Assembly (NCBI RefSeq): GCF_023242475.1
Contig: NZ_JALJFG010000024.1
Coordinates: 1-64,000 of the forward strand
Length of the DNA: 64,000 nucleotides
Direction of reading: 5' to 3'
Origin: Pseudomonas sp. MWU15-20650
GTDB taxonomy: Bacteria > Pseudomonadota > Gammaproteobacteria > Pseudomonadales > Pseudomonadaceae
Numbering within the stretch: the first letter of the stretch is position 1; each line of letters opens with the position of its first letter. The notes beneath the pieces were generated by a model. It was not told the DNA's origin. It made no database searches and saw only the letters and a program-made list of their open reading frames with translations. Of the stretch, positions 25,067 through 33,159 are shown one piece after another. A program made the position numbers and the translations under genes.

Positions 25067-26854
25067 ATGAAAACTCAAGTAGTGTTTTGGAAAGCAAGTA
25101 CCGCGCTGGCCCTGATCATGGCGATGAGCCTTGCAGGCTGCAGCAGCGGTGGTGGCGGGCATCACAGCAGCGTTTCAGCCTCCTCTCCGGACGCTGGCGC
25201 GGGCAGTGGTGGCGGCGGTACTGGTGGTGGCACTGCCGGCGGCACGGATGGCGGTACCGGTGGTGGCACTGCCGGCGGCACGGGTGGCGGTACCGGTGGT
25301 GGCACTGCCGGCGGCACGGGTGGCGGTACCGGTGGTGGCACTGCCGGCGGCACGGGTGGCGGTACCGGTGGTGGCACTGCCGGCGGCACGGGTGGCGGTA
25401 CTGGCGGTACAGGTGGTGGTACTGGCGGCACGGGTGGCGGTACTGGCGGTACAGGTGGTGGTACTGGCGGCACGGGTGGCGGTACTGGCGGTACAGGTGG
25501 TGGTACTGGCGGCACAGGTGGTGGTACTGGCGGCACAGGTTCGATAACTCCCCCCTTGGTCACCGGCCAAATTGTCGGCACGCTCGGCACCACCGTGGGT
25601 AACGTCGGCACCGCTGTCGGTGATATCGGCTCGACCTTGAACGGTGTGCCCATCGTCGGCGTGACGGCTGGTGGCCTGGTCACTGCAACTGGCAACGCCG
25701 TCACCAGCATCGGTAGCGGTGTGACATCAGGCCTGGGCTCGTTGGGCACTGATAGCAACTCCCTGGGTAAAACGGTTGCCGGCGTCGGCACGGGCGTGGC
25801 CGCACTGGGCACCGGTGTTTCGGGCGCAGGCCAAACCCTGGGGACCACACTTGGCGGCGTCCCTGTGGTCGGCGGCTTGACTGGCGGTGTCGGTACTGCA
25901 GTGGGTGGCGTAGTGGGTAATGTTGGCCAAGCCGTCACCATGCTTGGCGATACGCTCAGCACCGCAAGCACCACTGGGCCACTGGGTTCGCTGACTAATA
26001 CCGTAGGCAGCAAAGTCTTGGTACCGGTGGTATCGCTGGTGGAAAACACCACCGGCAACCTTGGCACTGCCACTGGCCTGGGTAGCCCGGTCAATGGCTT
26101 ATTGAACAAAGTCGGCGCCACCGTCAGCGGTCTGGGTGGTCAGGTCGCCAGCACTGGCGGTACAGGCAACCCCGTCACCACGCTCGTTGGCGGTACGTTG
26201 ACCGGCGTCGGCGGCGTACTCGACAAGTCGGGTGGCTATGTCGCACCCGCCGCGGGTGGCTCCGCTCCCGGCCTGCCGGAACTGGTGGGTGGCGTGGTGG
26301 CCAACGTGGGTAACGGCCTGAATGCCGGCAACACCAACGGCACCGTCAGTGCAGCGGGTGTCACCGGTGGTGCACTGGGCAACACCGTTGCCTCCCTCGG
26401 TACCGTGATCGGCGGGAGTGGCGTCGCCAATACCGCAGCCACTGCACCGGTAGCAGGTCTGGCCACTAACGTGGGTGCAGCCCTGAACCCAGTAACGTCC
26501 GGTGTCACCAGCCTGACGCAAAACGTCGGCACCGCCACAGGCGTTGGCGCTCCCGTCAACGGTTTGGTCACTCAAGTCGGCGGGGCTGTCAGTGGCTTGG
26601 GCACTAACCTGACCGCAGCGAATGCCAACCCGGTTACCAATACCCTGGGCACCACCGTGACCGCCGTCGGCAACACCGTCAGCTCGGTGGGTGGGTTGGT
26701 CACCGGCGGCACCGGCGGCACCAGCGGCGGCCTGTTGGGTGGCCTGAACATCGGCGCCAGCGCATCGGCCGGCGGCAATGCCAGCACCACGGGTGGCACT
26801 GCAACAACAGGTGGCCTTGGTGGCCTGCTCGGGGGCCTGACCGGCAAAAAATAG
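25067..26854 (+). CDS. Gly/Thr-repeat lipoprotein beside a TpsB transporter
   Basis: A 595-residue protein. The lipobox LAGC puts the lipid-modified cysteine at residue 25; Ser follows, so it should go to the outer membrane. Residues 45-157 are almost pure Gly and Thr in GGT/GGGT/GGGTA units encoded by tandem DNA repeats. The rest is a long low-complexity Gly-Val-Thr region with spaced glycines. A stretch beginning near residue 337 (GTATGLGSPVNGL) recurs about 155 residues later (GTATGVGAPVNGL), a visible internal duplication. Databases tend to call such proteins collagen-like, but the Gly spacing here alternates 3 and 4, so a true Gly-X-Y helix is doubtful. There is no TPS export domain. I chose the ATG at 25067 because the signal peptide begins there. 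The function is unknown; a surface or matrix protein is my guess. Confidence 0.8.
   Translation: MKTQVVFWKASTALALIMAMSLAGCSSGGGGHHSSVSASSPDAGAGSGGGGTGGGTAGGTDGGTGGGTAGGTGGGTGGGTAGGTGGGTGGGTAGGTGGGTGGGTAGGTGGGTGGTGGGTGGTGGGTGGTGGGTGGTGGGTGGTGGGTGGTGGGTGGTGSITPPLVTGQIVGTLGTTVGNVGTAVGDIGSTLNGVPIVGVTAGGLVTATGNAVTSIGSGVTSGLGSLGTDSNSLGKTVAGVGTGVAALGTGVSGAGQTLGTTLGGVPVVGGLTGGVGTAVGGVVGNVGQAVTMLGDTLSTASTTGPLGSLTNTVGSKVLVPVVSLVENTTGNLGTATGLGSPVNGLLNKVGATVSGLGGQVASTGGTGNPVTTLVGGTLTGVGGVLDKSGGYVAPAAGGSAPGLPELVGGVVANVGNGLNAGNTNGTVSAAGVTGGALGNTVASLGTVIGGSGVANTAATAPVAGLATNVGAALNPVTSGVTSLTQNVGTATGVGAPVNGLVTQVGGAVSGLGTNLTAANANPVTNTLGTTVTAVGNTVSSVGGLVTGGTGGTSGGLLGGLNIGASASAGGNASTTGGTATTGGLGGLLGGLTGKK
25223..25537 (+). 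repeat. In-frame tandem repeats (36-bp and 42-bp units)
   Basis: Five 36-bp units (25223, 25259, 25295, 25331, 25367) start with GGTGGTGGCACTGCC and encode a 12-residue Gly/Thr/Ala block. From 25391 a second array has three 42-bp units plus a half unit, built from GGTGGCGGTACT and GGTGGTGGTACT 21-bp halves. Copies are nearly identical, so recent expansion is likely. Both periods are multiples of three, so copy changes alter protein length without frameshift. Confidence 0.9.
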
Positions 26855-26907
26855 AATTGCACCTGGCCGATTAGACGGCCTCCCCTACAGCGCCTACGCT
26901 TGGTTGA

Positions 26908-26942
26908 GATGAGAGATTCCAATGGGTCTCTCATCTTTTTTA
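26908..26942 (+). terminator. Intrinsic terminator between lipoprotein and TpsB genes
   Basis: GATGAGAGA (26908-26916) pairs with TCTCTCATC (26927-26935) around a 10-base loop, followed by TTTTTTT. It lies 54 bases after the lipoprotein stop and 84 before the TpsB start, so the two genes may not be one simple transcript. Confidence 0.85.
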
Positions 26943-27025
26943 TGGCTGATCATTGGCCTTCCCGAACCGCGTCCGAGAACGCGACGGGCCCGAAACGCTG
27001 CTGCAGTTTGACCATGGAGTGTCCT

Positions 27026-28708
27026 ATGCGCGTGTTGACGCCGTTGTTATTGCTCACCCTCAGTGCTTACGTCCAAGCCGAGACCCTTCCCAACTTCCTG
27101 AACAGCAACGACACCATCCGCAACCTACCGGTGCCTAACCTGCCAGCGGACGCCTATCGACCGGTCACACCACAAACCCAAATGCCGCAAACACCGCCTA
27201 CCGCCGGCCAGCCGTTGTTGATGGATACCAAGGTCACCATCCGCAAGCTGCAGATCGAAGGAGGAACGATCTACCCGCTCACCGAGACAGCCAAGGCGTA
27301 CCAGGCGTTGATTGGCCATGAGACCAACCTCGCGCAACTGATCGAAGCTACCCGTAGCATCACCCGTCGCTACCAGGAGGATGGCTACCTGCTGTCCTAC
27401 GCGTTCCTGCCGCAGCAGAACTTCGAAAACGGCCTGGTCCGCGTCGTACTGGTAGAGGGGTACATCAAGGATTACCAACAAACTGGCGACATCGGCTCGG
27501 TGTCGGCCTACGTTGATAAACTGGCCAATAAACTCCTGGGCGAGCGCCCACTGACGCGCAAGACCTTCGAGCGCTATACCACGCTCATGAGCCGTATCCC
27601 CGGCCTCACCGTACAGGCGCAAGTGCCCCCACCGGGCACCACCGATGGCGCCACGCACATGCAGATCCAGGCCAGCCGCAAGCCCTTCACGACCAGCATG
27701 AGCCTGGTCGACGAAAACCGTGGCGGCCTGCAAGCCTTGCTCACGGCCACCAGCAACTCCCAGACATCCATGGGTGAGCAGCTCAACGTCAGTGGCCTGT
27801 TCCCGCCCGGCAACGACAGCGAGCACTACTACCGCCTGGGCTACAGCCAGTTCATCAATGCCGAAGGCAGCCAACTGATACTCGCCGCCGAGCGTTATCG
27901 CGCCGACCCCAACAGTAACGTGCAACTGGACGGCGGCTTCGAACTCAAGCCGCACCAGTCGATCGATCGTTACTCCGTCGGCCTGAGCCATCCGCTGATC
28001 GCCTCACCTACCGAGTCGTTGACCCTGGGCACGCGCCTGTACGCGGTGGACCAAACCACGCGCTATCAACTGGTGGGCTACCCCAACCGCTTCGACATCG
28101 AAACCAACTTGCGCGCCCTGGCCTTCGAGGGTGACTGGCGTAAATCCGACCCTCGACAATTGCGCATCCTCAGTGCCGGCCTGTACCAAGGCATCAACGG
28201 TTTGGGCGCCACGACCCGCAGTGATCTTGGAGGGTTAAGTCCAGACCTGGATTTCTTCCGCCTGCGCCTCTCGGGCGTGCAAAGCGACAAGTTCTTCGAC
28301 AACTGGCAAGGCGTACTCTCAGGCGCGTTCTACTGGAGCAGTAACACCCTGCCCGACAGCGAGCGCGCCACCTTCGGCGGGCAGAACTTCGGCCGTGGCT
28401 ACCCCGACGACCAGGGCTCGGGAGACAAAGGCTGGGGCGTGGCGTACGAGGTCAACTACAGCTTCAACCGCGCCGGGGATTGGGTAAAGGTCGTGCAACC
28501 CTACGTCGTACTCGACCGCGCCAAGACCTGGTTCAACGAACTGCCGGTCAAGGGCAACGACATGTCATCGGCAGCAGTGGGCCTGCGCTTTGGCGACAAC
28601 AAGTACTACAACATCGCCCTGGAGGCGGCCAAGCCGATGTCGGACATCGCCCTGGACAGCTACAACCGGCGGCCGCGGTATACGTTGAGTTTCAGCTACC
28701 AGCTGTAG
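27026..28708 (+). CDS. FhaC/ShlB-family two-partner-secretion transporter (TpsB)
   Basis: A 560-residue outer-membrane Omp85-superfamily transporter. The signal peptide is MRVLTPLLLLTLSAYVQA. A POTRA domain spans about residues 68-148 (VTIRKLQIEGG to VVLVEGYIKDY), and a ShlB-type barrel follows. The conserved RGY of the L6 loop is seen as FGRGYPDDQ (Arg457), needed for transport in this family. The protein ends in a strand-like YTLSFSYQL. I chose the ATG at 27026, as GGAG lies 6 bases before it and the signal peptide starts there. Normally the partner TpsA gene is adjacent; here the only neighbour is the Gly-rich lipoprotein. Confidence 0.88.
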   Translation: MRVLTPLLLLTLSAYVQAETLPNFLNSNDTIRNLPVPNLPADAYRPVTPQTQMPQTPPTAGQPLLMDTKVTIRKLQIEGGTIYPLTETAKAYQALIGHETNLAQLIEATRSITRRYQEDGYLLSYAFLPQQNFENGLVRVVLVEGYIKDYQQTGDIGSVSAYVDKLANKLLGERPLTRKTFERYTTLMSRIPGLTVQAQVPPPGTTDGATHMQIQASRKPFTTSMSLVDENRGGLQALLTATSNSQTSMGEQLNVSGLFPPGNDSEHYYRLGYSQFINAEGSQLILAAERYRADPNSNVQLDGGFELKPHQSIDRYSVGLSHPLIASPTESLTLGTRLYAVDQTTRYQLVGYPNRFDIETNLRALAFEGDWRKSDPRQLRILSAGLYQGINGLGATTRSDLGGLSPDLDFFRLRLSGVQSDKFFDNWQGVLSGAFYWSSNTLPDSERATFGGQNFGRGYPDDQGSGDKGWGVAYEVNYSFNRAGDWVKVVQPYVVLDRAKTWFNELPVKGNDMSSAAVGLRFGDNKYYNIALEAAKPMSDIALDSYNRRPRYTLSFSYQL

Positions 28709-28753
28709 TGAGCGGGCTTGGTCAGTTAAGCGCTAGAGCGAGCAACCGGTAAC

Positions 28754-28785
28754 CTGTGGCGAGGGAGCAAACTCCCTCGCCACAG
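28754..28785. terminator. Hairpin between convergent TpsB and receiver genes
   Basis: CTGTGGCGAGGGAG (28754-28767) pairs with CTCCCTCGCCACAG (28772-28785), a 14-bp stem with a 4-base loop. This is a REP-like palindrome frequent in P. fluorescens genomes. Lying between convergent genes, it may stop transcription both ways. Confidence 0.65.
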
Positions 28786-28816
28786 TAGTCTTAACTGGCG
28801 GGTATTGGGGACGCGC

Positions 28817-29221
28817 CTACAGGGGGGATACTTTCAGGGGGAAAAGGTTGTTGAGGGTATCGATCAACCGCACCAGGTAGATGGGCTTGCGAAACAGGTC
28901 CAGCACCTGCAAGCGCAGCATGTCGCTGACGTCATCCATTTCGGCATGGCCGGACATCACAATCACCGGCAAGTGTTGGCGGTCGGTGTGCTCACGCAGG
29001 CGCTTGATCAGGGAGATGCCACTTTCCTCAGGCATGCGCAGGTCGGTGATGATCAGCGCGATGTCCGGGTGCAAGGTCAATTCCTGCAACGCGCAGGTCA
29101 CGGAGGTGGCGGTATAACAAATGAAGCCCTCGTTCTCCAGCGACTCCGCCAGTTCAACGAGGGCATCTTCTTCGTCGTCCACCAACAGGATCTGTTGGCG
29201 AAAAGGTACAGCAGCATTCAT
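28817..29221 (-). CDS. Stand-alone response regulator receiver protein
   Basis: A 134-residue CheY-like receiver with no output domain. The acidic pair DDEED is near residue 16, the phosphorylation site is in LIITDLRMP (near residue 60), and the Ser and Lys switch residues are in IVMSGHAE and LFRKPIY. It lies just downstream of flp on the same strand, at the edge of the Tad locus. That locus already has a PprA-like kinase and a PprB-like regulator, so it may be a phosphate sink or adaptor for that pathway; this is inference. A REP-like hairpin follows its stop. Confidence 0.85.
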   Translation of the reverse strand: MNAAVPFRQQILLVDDEEDALVELAESLENEGFICYTATSVTCALQELTLHPDIALIITDLRMPEESGISLIKRLREHTDRQHLPVIVMSGHAEMDDVSDMLRLQVLDLFRKPIYLVRLIDTLNNLFPLKVSPL

Positions 29222-29278
29222 GAGCGATTCCTAATGTGGCCAGTCACTGACGAGTGTGCCCATACGGGGCTGTGACGG

Positions 29279-29467
29279 TCACTTAAGTGCGTTTTCGACT
29301 TTCAGGAAGAACGCCGTAATTTGCGGCGATAGCGTAGTCCCAGCGGCCAATACTATCAGCGCAACAATCGCCACGAGAATGAGATATTCAATTGCGGTGG
29401 CGCCGTCTTTGCGATGAAAAAGCAACTGGAGTTGAAAGTGAAGCTTCATCAAGAAAGCGAAGATCAT
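29279..29467 (-). CDS. flp: Flp-type major pilin of the Tad system
   Basis: A 62-residue prepilin. The leader (22 residues) ends in a basic stretch RKDG, then processing at Gly22/Ala23 gives ATAIEYLILVAIVALIVL, the hydrophobic Flp core with the conserved Glu at +5 (Glu27) and Tyr. The FppA-like peptidase encoded at 38156 would process it. I chose the ATG at 29467 because AGGAG lies 7 bases upstream; ATG 29449 is a possible internal start. It diverges from the rcpC-tad operon, as flp does in P. aeruginosa. Confidence 0.93.
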   Translation of the reverse strand: MIFAFLMKLHFQLQLLFHRKDGATAIEYLILVAIVALIVLAAGTTLSPQITAFFLKVENALK

Positions 29468-29797
29468 ACGACTTCTCCTATGGCGACCCGGCGCCCTATC
29501 ACGGTGCTGCACAGTAATTGCGATGTGCCATCTGAGCATTGTCAACAAACCTCGCCCTCACAACTGTAAGAACTGATTAATCACAAAGTAGTGGTGGCTT
29601 TTCTGGCGTCGTAAATCCGTGATTTGAAAGACTGCCTTTACGCGACGGAGAAATCTTTCTGTCAGTAATGGCATTTTGTCCTAACTGAACTACCTTCAAA
29701 TAGCGAAATAGTTAGTCCACCGTTCATAGCAGTCGGGTTGCGTAGTTGACCTGTTCGGATCGACGGGTTGGGGAGCAACAGGATAGGGAGAGCCGTC
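29468..29797. other. Divergent regulatory gap between flp and the rcp-tad operon
   Basis: This 330-base stretch is more AT-rich than its surroundings and must hold the promoters of flp (reverse) and rcpC (forward). In P. aeruginosa the corresponding gap is controlled by PprB. I see no convincing -35/-10 pair, palindrome or coding sequence. Confidence 0.5.
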
Positions 29798-30724
29798 ATG
29801 AACACGCGTCTGAGTATGATACTGGCGGGCGTACTCTTGGTGGGTGCGCTGTTCGCCGGTTATTGGGGGGTGGTCCTCAGCCGTCAGCCTGCTCTGTCGC
29901 CGCCTCCGCCACCACAGGCTGCACCTGTCGAAAACGCCGTTGCCGTAGTCGAAGACCAGACCCGCCAACCCGTGGTGGTGCTGGCACACGATGTGCCCCC
30001 TTTCGTTGCCCTGAATGCCGCTGACCTTAGCGTCGAAAAGCTGCGCACGGTGCCGGCTGGCAGCTTAACCAGCGTTGACCAAGCCATCGGGCGCATGCCA
30101 TGGCGCGCACTGCGCGCCGGTACCTGGCTCAATGACGAAAGCTTCACTGCCGGCGGCCCGTTGGCCCGCATGATTCGACCGGATGAACGCGCCCTGGCCG
30201 TCGCCGTCGATGAGGTGATTGGCGCGGCCGGCCAGCTTAGCCCCGGCGACTATGTGGACGTGCTGCTGTACCTGCGCCAGGACGCCACCAACCTCGAGCA
30301 ATCGGCCCAAGTGGTGATTCCCGCCATCCGCTTGCTCAGCGTCGGCGATCAAATGGGCCTGACCAACGACGGTACTCCCGCGTCCCCTCCGGCCATGACG
30401 GCTGAAGAAAAAGCCCAACGCCACGCCCCCTCTCGCACCGTCGTACTGGCCGTGCCCGAGCCACTGTTGAGCCGACTGATGCTTGCCTCCCAGGCAGGCA
30501 CCTTGCGCCTGGCCGTGCGCAGCGCCGACGAACGCTTGTTGAGCCACTACTGGGCCGGCGAAAGCGACGCGCCGGGCAAGCTGCAAAGCACCAACCGCGA
30601 CCTCTACCAGTTCACCCAGCTGGCCTTCGCCCACGCCCCGAAAAAGGTGGCCCAGAGCAACCCGCGCCGTTCCGGTGTCGAGGTGATCCGGGGCAATCAA
30701 GCAACCCAACAGACGCCCGACTGA
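29798..30724 (+). CDS. rcpC: Tad pilus assembly protein RcpC/CpaB
   Basis: A 308-residue inner-membrane-anchored periplasmic protein (anchor ILAGVLLVGALFAGYWGVVL near the start) with a SAF/beta-clip domain (residues 55-115, VVVLAHDVPPFVALNAADLS to GTWLND). CpaB proteins help assemble the Flp secretion channel. I chose the ATG at 29798, as AGGGAG is well placed. It is the first gene of the rcpC-rcpA-tadZABCD operon. Confidence 0.92.
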   Translation: MNTRLSMILAGVLLVGALFAGYWGVVLSRQPALSPPPPPQAAPVENAVAVVEDQTRQPVVVLAHDVPPFVALNAADLSVEKLRTVPAGSLTSVDQAIGRMPWRALRAGTWLNDESFTAGGPLARMIRPDERALAVAVDEVIGAAGQLSPGDYVDVLLYLRQDATNLEQSAQVVIPAIRLLSVGDQMGLTNDGTPASPPAMTAEEKAQRHAPSRTVVLAVPEPLLSRLMLASQAGTLRLAVRSADERLLSHYWAGESDAPGKLQSTNRDLYQFTQLAFAHAPKKVAQSNPRRSGVEVIRGNQATQQTPD

Positions 30725-30739
30725 ACAAGGATACTGTGC

Positions 30740-31969
30740 ATGAGCCGACGTTTAGTACCGGTGTTCACGCTGAAAATCGCCTGTGCCCTGATGCTGTCGA
30801 ACGTGTCTGTGGGCCTGGCCGTGGCCGCCCCTGGCAATTGCGGCAGCCTGGGCCAACTGCCTGCCGCACTCTCGGTAGGCGAGGGCTTGCAACAGGAATT
30901 GCAATCGCCGGTCGCGATTACACGCCTGGCCATCGGCGACCCGAAAATCGCCGATGTCCACCTCAATGGCGACCGTGGTTTTCTGCTGACCGGTGTCGCC
31001 TCCGGCACCACCAGCCTGATGGTCTGGACCGCCTGTTCCACTACACCTCGCCAGAGCATGGTGTTCGTCAAAGGCAAGGCAACATCAGCTCTCACCAGCC
31101 TCGCGCTTTCGCCTTCCGACGATCCGACGCTGCCCAGCCAGGTGCAGACCGACATTCGTTTTGTCGAGGTCAGCCGCACCAAGCTCAAGGAAGCCAGCAC
31201 GTCGATCTTCGGACGCGGTGGCAACTTCCTGTTTGGCAGCCCCAGCACTGTGTCGAATCCGGTGAGTACGCCCTTTCGCGGGAACCTCCCGGTCAACGGC
31301 GACACCTTCAATATCGGCTTCGGCGGCGGGCGTGTCTCGGCGATGATCAACGCCCTGGAAAGCAGCGGCTTTGCCTACACCCTGGCACGCCCAAGCCTGG
31401 TGGCCATGAGCGGTCAGAGCGCGACATTCCTGGCTGGCGGCGAGGTGCCGATCCCGGTGCCCAGCAGTGGCAGCAACAGCATCTCCATCGAGTACAAGGA
31501 GTTCGGGATTCGCCTGACCCTGACCCCCACCGTGATCGACCACAATCGCATTTCCCTCAAAGTGGCACCGGAAGTCAGCCAGTTGGACTACACCAACGCC
31601 GTGATCATTCAAAACATCACGGTGCCGGCCCTGACTGTTCGCCGTACCGACACCAGCGTCTCCCTGGCCGACGGTGAAAGCTTCGTGATCAGCGGCCTGA
31701 TCAGCAGCACCAATAACACCAACATCAGCAAGTTTCCGGGCCTGGGTGACATCCCGATCCTGGGCGCGTTCTTTCGCGACTCCTCCGTCAACCGTCAGGA
31801 CAAAGAACTGTTGATGATCGTCACGCCGCACCTGGTACAACCGTTGGCGGCCAATGCCCAACTGCCGTCCCTGCCGGGCGAGAAGCTGCGTAACTACGAC
31901 CCCAACTGGTACCGCCTATACTTCCTGGAAAATGGCAATTTCGACCGACTCAATGGGTTGTCCCAATGA
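30740..31969 (+). CDS. rcpA: Tad outer-membrane secretin RcpA/CpaC
   Basis: A 409-residue secretin with signal peptide (to about residue 30, SVGLAVAAPG), an N-terminal BON/N0-like domain (residues 40-115) and the C-terminal secretin core: GGEVPIPVPSSGSNS, then LTPTVIDHNRISLKVAPEVS and GDIPILGAFFR. It would form the outer-membrane ring through which Flp pili leave. Its stop overlaps the next start (ATGA), so it is coupled to tadZ. Confidence 0.93.
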   Translation: MSRRLVPVFTLKIACALMLSNVSVGLAVAAPGNCGSLGQLPAALSVGEGLQQELQSPVAITRLAIGDPKIADVHLNGDRGFLLTGVASGTTSLMVWTACSTTPRQSMVFVKGKATSALTSLALSPSDDPTLPSQVQTDIRFVEVSRTKLKEASTSIFGRGGNFLFGSPSTVSNPVSTPFRGNLPVNGDTFNIGFGGGRVSAMINALESSGFAYTLARPSLVAMSGQSATFLAGGEVPIPVPSSGSNSISIEYKEFGIRLTLTPTVIDHNRISLKVAPEVSQLDYTNAVIIQNITVPALTVRRTDTSVSLADGESFVISGLISSTNNTNISKFPGLGDIPILGAFFRDSSVNRQDKELLMIVTPHLVQPLAANAQLPSLPGEKLRNYDPNWYRLYFLENGNFDRLNGLSQ

Positions 31970-33159
31970 GCGATAGCCTGAGCCAGACGTTTCTGGCAAT
32001 CACGCGTAACACCACCGACCTGGAATGGCTGCAGGGCGCGCTGGCACCGCTCGGCCAAGTGGTCAGCGCCGGCAGCGGCACCCTGGACGAGTTGCTGGCC
32101 CTGGTCGACGTGACCTTCTCCAACCTGGTCTTCATCGGCCTCGACCGCGAGCACGTGGTCGCCCAAAGTGCGCTGATCGAAGGCGCCCTGGAAGCCAAGC
32201 CGATGCTGGCCATCGTTGCCCTCGGCGACGGCATGGACAATCAACTGGTACTGAACGCAATGCGCGCCGGCGCCCGGGATTTTGTCGCCTACGGCTCACG
32301 CTCCAGCGAAGTGGCCGGGCTGGTGCGTCGCCTGAGCAAGCGCCTGCCCCCGGTCACCACCAACACCCAACTGGGTGGCCTCACCGTGTTGTACGGCACC
32401 CAAAGCAACGCCGACGGCGCGCTGTTGGCCAGCCATATGGCACTGGTCGTACAAAAGAGCGGCCAACACACCCTGTTATTGGACCTGGGCTTACCCCGAG
32501 GTGACAGCCTGGCGCTGCTGGGGTTGGAAAGCTCATTCAATTTCGGCGACGCCTTGCGCCACCTCCGGCGGCTGGATACCACCTTGATCAACAGCGCCTT
32601 CACCTCGACTGAAGAGGGCCTGCGCATCCTCGCCTACGCCCCCAATGATGAGCCCCTGGAGCGCACCAGCGCCGCCGAGCTGTACATGTTGCTCAGCGCA
32701 CTGCGCCAACACTTCCAGCACATTGTGGTGAACCTCACCGGCCAGCCGGACAGCGAAGCCCTGCGCACCTTTGTCAGCCACTGCGACAAGCTGTTGTGGT
32801 GCACGGATCAAAGCGTGCTGGACTGTCGTCGCAACCTTGCCGTGCTGAACCAATGGCGGGAAAAAGGCATGAAGCTGGAGCACGCCAAACTGTTGGTTGA
32901 TCGCTATATCAAAAGCTGTGCGCCCGATGCCGAGGCCCTCAGCAGAAGCTTTGGCCTGGACGTGATTGCCGTGCTGCCATTGAGCCCGGAGGTACGCCTG
33001 AACGCTAAGAACCAGGGGCAAACCCTGTTCGCCGTGGCCCCGCGAGAACCCCTGACGCACGGCCTGAAAACCCTCGGCGAGCGCTTGGCAAAACGTTCGG
33101 AAAGCATTAAGGCACCCTCTGCCAACTGGCTTGAACGCCTGTTGAGAACCGGCAAATGA
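31966..33159 (+). CDS. tadZ: Tad pilus localisation protein TadZ/CpaE
   Basis: A 397-residue protein with an atypical receiver-like N-terminal domain (residues 1-125) and a MinD/ParA-like ATPase domain (residues 140-370). The P-loop is degenerate: where a KGGxGK-T motif is expected it reads YGTQSNADGALLA, with no lysine. The MTRD-type aspartate segment LLLDLGLPRGD is kept. TadZ places the Tad machine at the cell pole. Overlaps its neighbours at both ends by four bases. Confidence 0.9.
   Translation: MSDSLSQTFLAITRNTTDLEWLQGALAPLGQVVSAGSGTLDELLALVDVTFSNLVFIGLDREHVVAQSALIEGALEAKPMLAIVALGDGMDNQLVLNAMRAGARDFVAYGSRSSEVAGLVRRLSKRLPPVTTNTQLGGLTVLYGTQSNADGALLASHMALVVQKSGQHTLLLDLGLPRGDSLALLGLESSFNFGDALRHLRRLDTTLINSAFTSTEEGLRILAYAPNDEPLERTSAAELYMLLSALRQHFQHIVVNLTGQPDSEALRTFVSHCDKLLWCTDQSVLDCRRNLAVLNQWREKGMKLEHAKLLVDRYIKSCAPDAEALSRSFGLDVIAVLPLSPEVRLNAKNQGQTLFAVAPREPLTHGLKTLGERLAKRSESIKAPSANWLERLLRTGK

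Noticed and set aside
25223..25537. CRISPR array as an explanation for the repeats
   Set aside because: The units are directly adjacent, coding and without unique spacers, and no cas gene is in the window.
25223..25537. True collagen triple-helix domain
   Set aside because: Gly does not recur strictly at every third residue: spacing of the Thr-Gly blocks alternates between 3 and 4, and proline is absent.
25162..26121. A 319-codon Pro/Val-rich reverse frame, PPVPP repeats
   Set aside because: It is the complement of the Gly/Thr repeat tract. The plus strand has a signal peptide with lipobox, a good start and a terminator after it.
26900..27025. An upstream start (26900) for the TpsB gene, adding 42 residues
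   Set aside because: The extension would lie across the terminator hairpin, lacks a ribosome site, and would bury the signal peptide that begins at 27026.
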